Source: Tanypteryx hageni (taxonomy: Eukaryota; Arthropoda; Insecta; Odonata; Petaluridae). Taken from it: a DNA stretch of 64,000 nucleotides. The notes below the pieces were generated by a model, which saw only the letters and a list, made by a program, of their open reading frames with translations, had not been told where the DNA came from and ran no database searches. Position numbers and translations under genes: made by a program. Where the stretch lies: NCBI GenBank assembly GCA_028673005.1, contig CM054116.1, positions 75,046,838 through 75,110,837 of the forward strand. The letters are read 5' to 3'. Positions 37,446 to 47,519 of the stretch are shown here, one piece after another (positions within the stretch are counted from its first letter, which is position 1; each line of letters opens with the position of its first letter).

Positions 37446-39944
37446 ACCATTTTTAAAGACGAATTTTTGTAAAATTGTTTGTCGATAGAGAAAATGGTCG
37501 CAATTATTTAAACAGGAGTTTTATATACATTAGTATGTAACATATTTATTTTTTAAATGTGTAGAATTTTAAAGAATAAGTTTCAATAAAATACCAGCGG
37601 TACAAAAAATGATTTTTTCAAAAAATATATGCAGCAACCTCATTATACTTTTGTGAGTTTTACTTTCTTTATTATTATCAATAATAACGTTTATTATCAA
37701 TAATTTAACACCCCTTGCGGACTTCAGAAATGAGCTCATTATTGACGTGCATAAGCTTCAACTCCCGAAACGAAATCAGAACCCACAACGTCAACAACTA
37801 ACGCAAGGCACCGTGCCTACTTATTTACGACGAAATATCGTCGGAGAGTATTATGCAAAAGTTGCGTCCTCCTTTCTACATAACGCTCAAATGGAATATG
37901 AAAGACCAATTAAAGTCACTAAACCAAAACACCCGAATTCCTCTAATATCTTACGAATTCCTAAAAGAATTTCCGTTATTTTTCGAAACAAATACATTCT
38001 TCCCTCCAGCGACTCCCAAAAAAGCACCAATATCCACGAGCCGATACCAGGGCGAAACTCATCGAGGACGCTCAAGCACTCCAGTCACGCTTCCAATCAA
38101 AACCGCCCGAGCCTTTGACAAACGTGACTTTTCATACAACCGAGGATCATAACTGTTCTCGCCCTCGAACCATCTTCCCACAGCAGATGATAAAAAAAAC
38201 AATGGAAAAAACAATCACGACGAATCCGAATAGATGTCTCTATGCGACGGTGCTCCGTGAACGGAAAAATGCAAAGGGCGAATCGGGCGGAGTGTTTCTT
38301 TCCGCCGTATTTTTTTTTTTAGCGGCGGGCTGGAGGAGACAGGGTGAGGTAGGTGGGAGGGAAGAGAGAGAGAGAGAAGGGGCTAAGTCACGGTACCGCC
38401 AATTATTCCTCGAGGGGCGGAGTCACGAACTGTCGTGACACTGGGGGGAAGGGGGTGTAAGGAGGAAAATAAAGAAAAAGGAGCGGGAGGACAGGAGTGG
38501 TAGGAGGAGGAAAGGGGCGGAGATACGAGTGGGTGGGGAATATGTGCTGGGTGGGCGACAAAAACGAACTCTTATTGGTCGTGTGACTGCATAGGGACAC
38601 GCGTGGAGGCGGGAAGGGTAAAGAGAGGGCCTTTCACCCATTATTATCTTGCCCCCGCTCAAGAACGGATAGAGAGAGATACTGGAGCGGGAAAAAAGGA
38701 GTAGCGAGAGAGAAAGAGATCGGGACCACGAGTGGCAACTAAAAACAAAATCCACGGTCGCACCGCAGGAACGAAAGTCTCTCCGAAGTTCAAGGATAAA
38801 AATCGAAAGTAAGTGGTATATCGAGATCTATCGGGTAGGAAAAGATAAAACACGCGAGGCCGACTCGCATAACGAACCGAGGTGGGCCTCCGCCGTGGTT
38901 CTTTTTAACGATCTTAATAAATCCACGTCGATCCGTATTTTACGAACGTAATTTACTGCCTCTATCTCCGCGTCGACGGCGGCGGAGGCCTTTGTTGGTT
39001 AGCGCGATGAGCGATGTCGAGCGGGAGGGGTTGGGGGGGGGGGGGGACGATAATGCGACCGTCACGATCGGGGTTCGAACTTCCACGCGCCCGGGCGGAA
39101 GTCGCACGCACAAGCCGCACGTTCCGTCACGACGGCGCCCGTTGATCCGCACCCGAATTAATGCGATCATTAAACCCAGGCAGATGCTATTTAAAGGGGG
39201 AAAAATCCTTCCGGTTTAGGGAGCTCGGTTATGCGCGGAATTTCGGCGTGAAATGTTTTCGCCGCTGGGACGCGTTCGAGCGATGGAAGACGGATTGCAT
39301 CGAATATCCGAGATGAATTCTTTCGGGAGAGAAGGAAGTTTAACGGCATTGATCGAGCGAATAGGATTCGCAGCGAATAGCAACTAATGGACTTTCATCC
39401 AGTAGTTTTGACATCCGCGTAAATAATGTAGTAGAATGGAGTACGAGCGGAAACTCTTCGAAAAAATTTGCTAGTCTCGATTTTATTGATGTGCGTGTCC
39501 TTCCTATTGAAGCTAATGAGCGTGCGGTTATACCACAATTCACAATGAAGCGCGTAGAAATGATTTATGCGACCCACAGGCACTACAGGGCCCTTTTCTT
39601 AAATGCGATGAGGAAGGCAAAAAGAGATTTTATGCAATGTAGGTTTATGGTAAACGCAATGTAAACAGTTAAATATAAAATGGAGAATTTGATCTTCCGA
39701 ATACAACACCCGTGAAATGTTTTCGCCGATTGCGACTAAATGAAACATATTATAGGAAAAGTATTATTACATTTACATTATAATCCTACAAGCCGCCACT
39801 GACGGATGGCAGGATGTGTCATTACACCATACATTCTAAAATTTCTATTGGCCTGTCATGGCGCGCCTGCGAAATCAGGCTATCTTTCAGTTCTAGCGAT
39901 TATTTCATCGCATTTTCTTGTAAAATGTGATCTACGCCCAAAGC
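37446..39944. other. non-coding sequence; AT-rich then CG-rich
   Basis: A 123-codon + frame at 37747-38118 has ordinary amino-acid diversity but no recognisable domain, no repeat signature and a competing 99-codon frame in the same span. I do not call it a gene. 38290-38760 is G/A-rich. 39033-39046 is a run of 14 G. Nothing else was recognised. Confidence 0.45.
39033..39046 (+). repeat. poly-G run of 14
   Basis: Fourteen consecutive G preceded by GGGAGGGGTT. Simple repeat; the exact length in an assembly is unreliable. Confidence 0.9.
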
Positions 39945-40172
39945 CGGGACAAGATATTTTTGCCCCCCTAGACAAGGTTTGAAAATTACGTCCCCCTCTT
40001 AATGAAAGTACACAGTTTTAGCTCTCAAAACAGCAGCTTATTCACAATTTAGTAAAATTAAATATATTTTATAATACAAAACGTTACACTTAAAATTTCA
40101 AATTATCATTCATTGTGCCCCTAAGCGTTCTGCACTCTGGGCGAGTTCCTCACTTGCCTAGCTCTTGTCTCG
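39945..40172. mobile_element. possible short DNA transposon (MITE)
   Basis: CGGGACAAGA at the left is inverted at the right as TCTTGTCTCG (9 of 10). Left-subterminal GCCCCCCTAGACAAGG and right-subterminal CTTGCCTAG also mirror loosely. CTACGCCC before and CTACACCT after may be a decayed 8-bp duplication if the true ends lie a few bases further out. The interior is AT-rich and non-coding. Confidence 0.45.
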
Positions 40173-40929
40173 TCTATTTCTACACCTATAAAAAAGTTCA
40201 AATAAACCCGGATTTTCCTTCGCAGCAACAGATGGATTTCGACGCACATCACGAATAAAAAATCAATCAAAACAAAACTGTAAACGAGTTTCGCTCGAAA
40301 ACCATATGTTACAGCCGTAAATCCTACTGGAATGAGAGAAACGTGATTATTTTCGGTGAATATGTAGTTGATCCCACTTTAAGCCTAAATGCGTCCTTTC
40401 ACTGTTCGCGATGGAAAAAACCCCACAACAAAAAAAAACGCACATAACCCATAAACTGGGCATAATAATTGAATGGACCGATGAGAAATAAAGAATCAAA
40501 TGAATAATGGCAAACATAAACGTCCACATCCCTCTTGGATAAACCCGACTCCTCCACTTGAGGGATATTTCAGTCCATCGCGAGAGAGAGAGAGAGCGAG
40601 GGCAGGGATTAACAAGATTGACGCGTGGAAATTTGAGTCACGCCCACACGCATCAAATCTCCTCCTTATTTAGATGCCCTCTCCCCCACATATCCTCCCC
40701 CCTGGCAGAGAGAAACCCCCAACTTATGAACAGGAAGGCAACCACTCATCTCCCGACTCCCCCTCACCTCCGATTAAGAAAGAGAGAGGATTCCCTTCCT
40801 CTCACTCCCTCAAACTAACCCCCACTCCCCCAATCCCTTTTTCTATTTCTACCTTCGATTCAATCCATATTTAATAAAAAAAATGAGGAAGAGAGGAAGG
40901 AGAGAGTGTAATGAAGAGAGACAGACAGA
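40173..40929. other. non-coding sequence, CT-rich then GA-rich
   Basis: No gene seen. Pyrimidine-rich at 40670-40860, then switching to GA-rich at 40880-40930 just before the LINE 3' end. Confidence 0.5.
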
Positions 40930-40977
40930 CGACTTTATTAGGGCGAAATTGAGACTATGTAGTCCCTTCTTACATTT
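40930..40977 (-). mobile_element. LINE 3'-end fragment A
   Basis: Read on the minus strand: ATGTAAGAAGGGACTACATAGTCTC, about 15 bases, then TAATAAAGTCG and a TCTG/TCTC tail. It aligns with 45739-45788 at about three quarters of positions. A stem GGACT/AGTCT closes a 4-nt loop. TGTAAGA, a small hairpin and a terminal AATAAAG are typical of LINE 3' ends in insects (Jockey, R1 and related clades). Only about 48 bp remain. Confidence 0.6.
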
Positions 40978-40979
40978 AA

Positions 40980-41240
40980 GGGAAGGAGGGACAGAGGACA
41001 GAGGGAAGGGATAGATAGAGAAGGGAGAGAGAAGAGAGGGAAGGAGGAAGATAGGCGAGGGGTAGGGTGGGAGGGAGAAAGGGAGGAAGGAGCGGGGTAG
41101 AGAGGGAGGAGGGAGAAAAGGAGGAAGGAGAAAGGGAGGAAGAAAGGGAGGAAGGAGAAAGGGAGGGAGAAATGAGAAAAGGAGGGAGAAAGGGAGGAAG
41201 GAGAAAGGGAGGAAGGAGAGGGGGTAGGAGAGAGAAAAAC
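40980..41240. repeat. GGGAGGA-rich polypurine tract
   Basis: Purine-rich on the + strand with recurrent GGAGAAAGGGAGGAAG words of about 14-20 bp and irregular order. It directly abuts the LINE fragment at 40930-40977. Confidence 0.9.
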
Positions 41241-43639
41241 GGAAGGAAACAAATAAAAGCGAGCGAGGGTAAGGAGCACAACAGACCGGAAGGCCCCAAC
41301 CAAAAACAATGGAATGCCAGGAAAGGACCCGCTAGTTACTCTCCGACCCTCACCAACCCTCCTCCAGACTCTCTTTAACCTCCTTCCTTTCAGAAACTGA
41401 CGGCTGCCGTCTGGGGTCGAACGAACTCCCTCGACGCACACGGTTCACACCCTCCGGGCGTGTGACCGTCGACGCTTACGAGAGTACACACAAACACACG
41501 CGCGAGTGAGCAAGGCGCGCGTTCACTCCACTGCATTCGTTTCGGTACCGCTACGCTTTTCGCCTCTCCTCTCTCTCCCTCGACCCCAACCTATCCTTCC
41601 TGCCCATCCCCCTCCTCCTCACTCGGCCTCATCGCGGTATGGTCATAAAGACCCCGGATATCCCACACGCACGCACGCACTCATACCCACCTACAACCAT
41701 TCTCCCCCTCCCTCCCACTTCCTCTCCGTCTCCCTCATTCCAATTCAGCCTCCGATTCTCCCCTTTTTCTATGCGAGCTACTCTCTCTCTATCCTCCCTC
41801 CACGCCCTTCCCTCGCCTGCCCACACACGTGTCACGACCCAGACGCGACGTGCGCACAGTCGATAAAAACGTTGCGCCGAAACGAAAATACATACGGAGG
41901 GAGAGAGAGAGAGAAGGGGTAGGGATGGGATGGCTATGGGAAAGTCTCTCTAGATGAGCAACCGGACGATGAGAATGCGTTACATTCAATGTATCCAGGA
42001 AAATATACACCGATTGATTCCCACGCGATGATCCACCCGAGGCGGATTGAATCGAGGGTCCATTGCGAGGGCGGAGGGATAAAGAGGGAGAGTGGCGGAG
42101 GGAAATCCCACAGCCGCGACCGATGCCCGTGACGGTTTTATTGTGGGCAGTTTAGCGCGTGGGAGGGACTGCTTATTCCCGCTCCATTTCCAATTACGTC
42201 GTGTGCCGATATCGTTTACATAATACAGTTCGTGAGAAGATGCGGTACACGAGTCGTATATGCGCTAGCCTAACGATTCCAGACTACACTTCTATGATTT
42301 CTGGGATTTATTGTAAATACGGAAGAGACGTACGTTCTGCGTGCCCTACAACAATCGACAAGTATTAAAACGGTCTAAAAACAAACACCTACTATCTTCG
42401 TATAGTCGGCACCGATTCCTACGAGTACAGCATCCTTGATTAACACACCACTAGCTCAAATACAGAGAACTCGTGCCATTTATGTTTCATTACGACAATG
42501 AAAACAACGAAAGGAAAACGTCTTTATCTGTGCCAATACCCCAAGAAGTTCAAGAGAAACACCCTGACTACGTAAGTGTCGAAAAAGGAAAAAAAAAAGA
42601 CTCGATTAATTTCCGAAAAAACAACCCGACGGATTTCAAAACTCCGAGCCGACCACTTTTTACCGCGCTCCGGAATTTCGATCCCTCTTCCCTCTCGAGC
42701 GGAATCCCGGGACGGAATAATTCCGGCCCTCATTCGTCTCATTCACTGCCATCCAGAGAAAACACAGGCACACAAACACACACGCGCATGAACGCGCGCG
42801 AACAATTCGAGGGTGCCGCCCTCTCCATCATATGATAATGGAAAGCAAACATTGACACAGGCAATAAGGGAGAGCCCGAGATACCGAGAGAAAGAACGAC
42901 GGAGGACCCAAAAAAAGACGCGCAGAGCGTATGACTGCGGCGGAAAAATAATCAAAAGGACAAAAAAAAAGGTATCTGAAAGACGGGGACGCATCATCAT
43001 CCAGCCATAACGGGCGAAGTATAATAACTGCCGAGATAATCGGATGAGAGAGAGACGGATTGAGGTTTTAAAGGAGGTTAGGAGAAAGGGGATAATGGTC
43101 GAAAAAGGGGTTGAGGATGGTGTGTTGGGATGGAGAATAAGGGACGACACCGCAAGGGACCTGGTTCAACAGAGGATAGAGGTTTAATATACCCGAGGTT
43201 TCTGCCGGTAGCTAACTCGTTGCCCTCCTCCTACACTTCTCGGAGTGGAGAAGGGGTATGACCTCGTTAGACACCCATAGAGTTTAACAGAAGAACTGAG
43301 CGAGAATGCAAATACGACCGGGTGACGGAGACAGATAGTTGAATCGGTATGGAGAGAGAGAGAAAGGGAGGTAAGAGGGAGGGAGAGAAAACGAAAGGGA
43401 ATCCAATTAACGTTTCTTCGTTGTGGTGATGGCGGTTTGTTTGAGAATGGATGGAAAGAGAGGGCCCCTTTGGGATGATTTGAATGAAAAGAAAACTACC
43501 ATCTCTCTCGCTTTCCCTTCTCTCCCTCTTTGTCTTCCTCTTTCGGAATATTTTCCGCCTAAGAGGTGAATCTGGGGCTCGGAATCGGTCAAAAGTCAAA
43601 CAGTTGAGCCAGCAGTCTGCGTTTGATATGAAACAAAGA

Positions 43640-43680
43640 GACGGAGAGAGAGAGGGAGAGAGAGAGGGAGAGAGAGAGTG
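43640..43680. repeat. (GA)n/GGGAGAGAGAGA microsatellite
   Basis: Three copies of a 12-14-bp GAGAGAGAGGGA unit in a GA background. Confidence 0.9.
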
Positions 43681-45038
43681 AAAGGAACAGCAGGGGAGAA
43701 TGATAAGGTCAGTAAGTCCTCGTGCGCTACTCTTTAAGATTGGAGGAAAAGTAGTACGAGAATATAATGATAAAGGACGCCACATTTTCCTATTACTCCA
43801 TGTATTTCGCCAGGACTCCAGTCGAGAAAAAGACTGTTTTGTTTTCTGATTCATGTGGAATTCTTAGGAATTTAATCGTGAAATACTAAATCTATAAGCT
43901 GGAATCTCTTCTTTGATTAGTAACAAGCAACGAAATATGATGGGGTCGCCTAGGTCTTTCGAAACGCTCTACATCGAATGATGTACATACGTAATTTCCG
44001 AGCTTTGTAATCAAGAGAAAGGAAATCAGGTAATAATTATGCGAAAACAAGAGCTACCATCCGTTGAAACTCAATCAAAGATACAAAACGTCCGATTCGG
44101 TACAGTAAATAAGAGCTCCTCGTAGAGCTATCTTAAATACTGGCGAGATTTCGACAAGTTAGTACGACGCTTGAATCGGAATGCGAAATAACAGAAACGG
44201 CGACATTTTACCCTCTTAATCGTGGTTAACCCTCTTCTATCGTGTTGTGACCTAAGCTAAACTGCCATTCCGGCTGCGTCTCGCAAACTTTTCTTCCGAA
44301 ACTTGAGAGAAGAGAATGCCTTTTGCTGAATCGTTATCGCCCACGCAACAATGAAAGTCTCGCGGAAAACTCGAGAAGGAACTTCTACGACCAAAGGGTG
44401 TAGAAAGCGAGAGATTTCAACGATCCGTGAAAATTTGCGCAAGCAAATAAAAGAGAGAGATATAAGCCTACGCGATACTAGACAAGACGGCGGAAAAACA
44501 CGCTGGAGCCGAGACCGGACGCAATTCGCAATATTTTTGTATTACAGTCGTTTTGATCAGAAGTCTTAATAAAAAGATAAGGATTGGGACGGCAATCAGG
44601 ATATCTAAGTAAAAATTTTTATCGACTTACGGCATCCAATTTATCAACAGTTTACGGCCTCATTCACGTAAATTTCTAAACTTGATGTCGCTGGACCGGA
44701 GAATGGTTAAAAAAAAGGTGCAATTTTCCCTAATAAAAAGACCGGCGTTAAGTAGATAATATTCGAGCCATTTTTCCACGCCTTATAATCACGATTACCA
44801 TCCGGAATACAAAGACTTAATTGAAATACCAGAATGTAACGATATTCCGTATCAAATTAATTATCTCGAACAATATTTCACGCTCGAAGACTTTTTATCC
44901 GTGCCTTTTCAACAGGTGACAATGGACGTCGTTATCTCGATCTTAATTACACTCGAGTATTTCCCGACTCAACGACGCAGATCATCTCTCTCGATTCGCG
45001 GGTTCGTTTTTAAACGGAAATTACCTCGGCCACGTCGG

Positions 45039-45088
45039 TTGTGTGTGTATGTATGTATGTTATACACACACACGCACGCACACACACC
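45039..45088. repeat. TG/CA inverted microsatellite
   Basis: GTGTGTGTATGTATGTATG is followed at once by TATACACACACACGCACGCACACACAC. TG and CA arms face each other and can pair into an imperfect hairpin of roughly 18 bp. Confidence 0.8.
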
Positions 45089-45574
45089 ACTTCAATTTCT
45101 AAAATAAACCCGACACAACGTGAGAATTGGGGCGGGAAAAAACCCGCAAAACGGGCCTCGAAAAAAGGAGATATCGCAATTCCGGTAGACCTCAAACAGT
45201 TTACCTAACGCCATATCGAGTAACGGAGGAGAGGGTAAGGATGGAAGGAGGATGGGGTGGCAGAGAGTTGGAGATAAAGGAGCTCACGCAACTTCGCGAG
45301 CTTTTTTTTATCGGCTGCAATTGGGTCGAGGGAGGAGGGGGAAGCGTATGGAGCAACTCGCCGCAAAAACGATTACTTATTCGAAGTGCGGGACGAATAC
45401 TCTCGAGCGTCGCAAAGCTCTTCGGAAGAGAGAGGGCAGACTCTCCCGATTCCCAATAAAGGGAAATGAACGGGGGTGTATGTGGGGGAGGTGAACGACA
45501 GAGAGAGAGGGTAATTATGTTAACAGGAATTCCCGCCCATTTTAGTCCCCGTTGGACGGGAACGCCATCGGTTG

Positions 45575-45730
45575 GAAGCAGGAATGTGTAGGGAGAGAGA
45601 GAAGGCGGGGAAAATGAGGGATTGAGGAGGGAGAAAGGGATAGAGAGATAGGGAAGGGGAGAGAGAGGTAGATAGAGGGAGGGAGAGAGAGAGAGGAAGA
45701 TAGAGGGAGGGAGAGAGGGAGGGAGAGGAA
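45575..45730. repeat. GGGA/GAGA polypurine tract
   Basis: Purine-rich on the + strand, with GATAGAGGGAGGGAGAGAGA words repeated about three times in 45660-45730. It ends 8 bp before the LINE 3'-end fragment B. Confidence 0.9.
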
Positions 45731-45738
45731 ATAATAAT

Positions 45739-45788
45739 CCGTCTTTATTGAGGACGATATTTAGACAATCATGTCCATTCTTACATAT
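45739..45788 (-). mobile_element. LINE 3'-end fragment B
   Basis: Read on the minus strand: ATGTAAGAATGGACATGATTGTCT, then TCAATAAAGACGG and an ATTATT tail that passes into CT-rich sequence. It is homologous to fragment A at 40930. The stem is GGACA/TGTCT around a 4-nt loop. The fifth stem pair is T-A in A and A-T in B, a compensatory change. More of the element body may lie at 45789-46030 but has no second copy here to confirm it. Confidence 0.6.
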
Positions 45789-46409
45789 AACTAGGGTATG
45801 GATTTTTCGGTTTAAAAAAATATTTCATTCGGAGGGTAAATATCGGGTTTTATTATTTTCCTTTAGGTTCGGGTTAAAAACGGGTATAAATAAGTTACAG
45901 ATTTTTCGAGGTTTTAAATAAACGTTCAATATAAGGTAATTTTAGGGTTTCATTATTTTGTAATTCGAATAAAATGATTTTTAAATAATCTTGCTTAAAA
46001 ATTAAAAAGTTTTATCTACAATCAAAACTTTTTGCTTTACCTTAAGTATGTTGAGAGTGTGATATCTTGTGTTAAACGCCTCCAGGTGGAGAGGAACACC
46101 TCGCAGGCTGCACAAATATCTTGCTTCCCGCTCAATTTCTTTTGAAAACACACCAGATATTAGTGAAATAATTTATCTTTCGTAGTGTTTTCAACTAAGA
46201 GACACTTGGACTCTTTTTTCCTTATCCTATCAAAGATCTAACAGCGACTAGCTAAGGCGAGGTCCTTGACTATTAGTGGCGCGAGCAAACCAAGGACACT
46301 AAAACTGTGTTACATAGTAAGCTTACGAATAAATTGTTTACAAAGAGGATAAACAGACTGATCACGAACATCTCGGACTGCATTCAAGTGCTGAGGTGCC
46401 TACAAGCGC
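45789..46409. other. AT-rich sequence, possible LINE body
   Basis: AT-rich with repeated GGGTTTTATTATTTT and GGGTTTCATTATTTT words about 100 bp apart (about 45849 and 45946). It may be part of the 3' untranslated region of LINE fragment B. No open frame. Confidence 0.35.
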
Positions 46410-46640
46410 CAGAATAGAAAGAAGGGAGAAAGAGAGGGAAGAAGGGAGAAAGAGAGGGAGAAAGGAAGGGAGATGGGAAAAGAGGTTAAAGGCAAGAGAT
46501 GAATGGGTTGAGGACAGAGAAGGAAAATAGAAATTAGGAAAAAGAGCCGAAGAGAGGGAAAGAGAAACGAGGGATGTGAAGGATCAAGTAGAGAGCGATG
46601 AAGGGAGAAGGGTGGGTAGAGAGAGTGAGGAGAAATAGGA
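46410..46640. repeat. AGGGA/GAGA polypurine tract
   Basis: Purine-rich on the + strand. GAAGGGAGAAAGAGAGG is repeated in 46420-46470, followed by less regular GA-rich sequence. Minus-strand frames here (86-98 codons) are artefacts of the bias. Confidence 0.85.
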
Positions 46641-47060
46641 GCAACTTGTCGATTGAAATTGAATCTGCGGGGACAGACGAACCGTGCGGTTTGCACAAGC
46701 TATCTATCTCCCATCCGGGTGCCAATATCAACACCGCGCGGCGAACGAAAGCACGCAAGCACACTCGCGCGCACACACCCAGGCGAAGGAACAAATACGG
46801 GGACGCGATTACTCCTTATCGGATGGGCGACTAAACGGCTTATTTTTTCCATCCGCCTTCCCCTCGACCACGTACTGAGCTTTTCCTTTACTATATATAT
46901 ATATGTATGTGTGTATCGGAGTTAGATGGCTCGCTATCGAGACACGCTGAGAGGGAAGGAGAAGGAAATAGATACGAGATGAAGCGCTATGGCGCGAACG
47001 CTTTTTGGGGCAGAAACTCATAAAGCAGGCGTTGGGTGTGAGTTTATGTTTACGGGGGAG

Positions 47061-47119
47061 CATCTACATCTACATGTTACCCTGCAATTCACCAAACTGG
47101 TGGGTGGCAGAGGGTGTAA
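47061..47119 (+). repeat. ACCCTGCAA stem-loop repeat, copy 2
   Basis: CATCTACATCTACATGTTACCCTGCAATTCACC, spacer, GGTGGGTGGCAGAGGGT. ACC-CTGC pairs with GCAG-a-GGGT outside and CACC with GGTG inside, giving a nested stem-loop. It is the best-preserved of three copies (others at 25291 and 47327). Confidence 0.8.
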
Positions 47120-47204
47120 TGCACCGAGGCCTATCTAACAGTTGTTACTCGCAGATTTGCCTTTCCTGTTATGGTTTCGTATTGTTCTCGGAATGAATGA
47201 GCCT
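47120..47204. other. short spacer before the minisatellite
   Basis: Mixed sequence between stem-loop repeat copy 2 and the TG-rich minisatellite; nothing recognised. Confidence 0.4.
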
Positions 47205-47519
47205 CTATAGTGTGTGTATGTGATAGCATGTGTATATGAGTGCACCTGTATGTGGGTGCATGTGTGTGTGGGTGCATGTGTATGTGAGTGCATGTGTATG
47301 TGGGTGCATGTGTGTGTGGGTGCATGTATCTACATGATACCCTGCAAGTCACATTTTTGGTGGATGGCAGGGGTATGTGTGGGTCCATGTGTATGTTGGT
47401 GGATGCGTATGTTAGTGAATGTATGTGTGACCGCATTTGTATGCGAGTGAATGTGCATTTAAGTGCATGTGAATGTATGTGATTCTGAATGCATGTGTAT
47501 GTATGTATATGTGAGGTTG
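47205..47519. repeat. 14-bp TG-rich minisatellite
   Basis: About 300 bp of a roughly 14-bp unit (TGTGTATGTGAGTGCA and variants such as TGTGTGTGGGTGCA). The array is interrupted at 47327-47376 by a stem-loop repeat and resumes afterwards with more diverged units. The + strand frames it creates (Cys/Val/Gly-rich) are artefacts. Confidence 0.92.
47327..47376 (+). repeat. ACCCTGCAA stem-loop repeat, copy 3, inside minisatellite
   Basis: ATCTACATGATACCCTGCAAGTCAC, spacer, GGTGGATGGCAGGGGTA. The outer ACCCTGC/GCAGGGGT stem is preserved. It sits inside the TG minisatellite with minisatellite units on both sides, so it was inserted into or carried along with the array. Confidence 0.8.

Larger units (their letters stand above)
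41241..45574. other. non-coding sequence, no gene seen
   Basis: 4.3 kb with CT-rich sequence at 41560-41830, GA runs at 41897-41915 and 43352-43385, and a GAGAGAGAGGGAGAGAGA array at 43645-43680. A CA/TG inverted stretch at 45035-45090 is listed separately. Frames up to 195 codons occur but contain no recognised domain. Confidence 0.5.

Noticed and set aside
37747..38118. 123-codon plus frame with balanced composition
   Set aside because: It looks more protein-like than most, but a second 99-codon frame overlaps it and I recognise no family. A protein database search would decide.
39066..39082. GGGGTTCGAACTTCC as a tRNA T-loop
   Set aside because: TTCGAA is palindromic, so it scores on both strands. 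No A box at proper spacing and no paired stems could be drawn.
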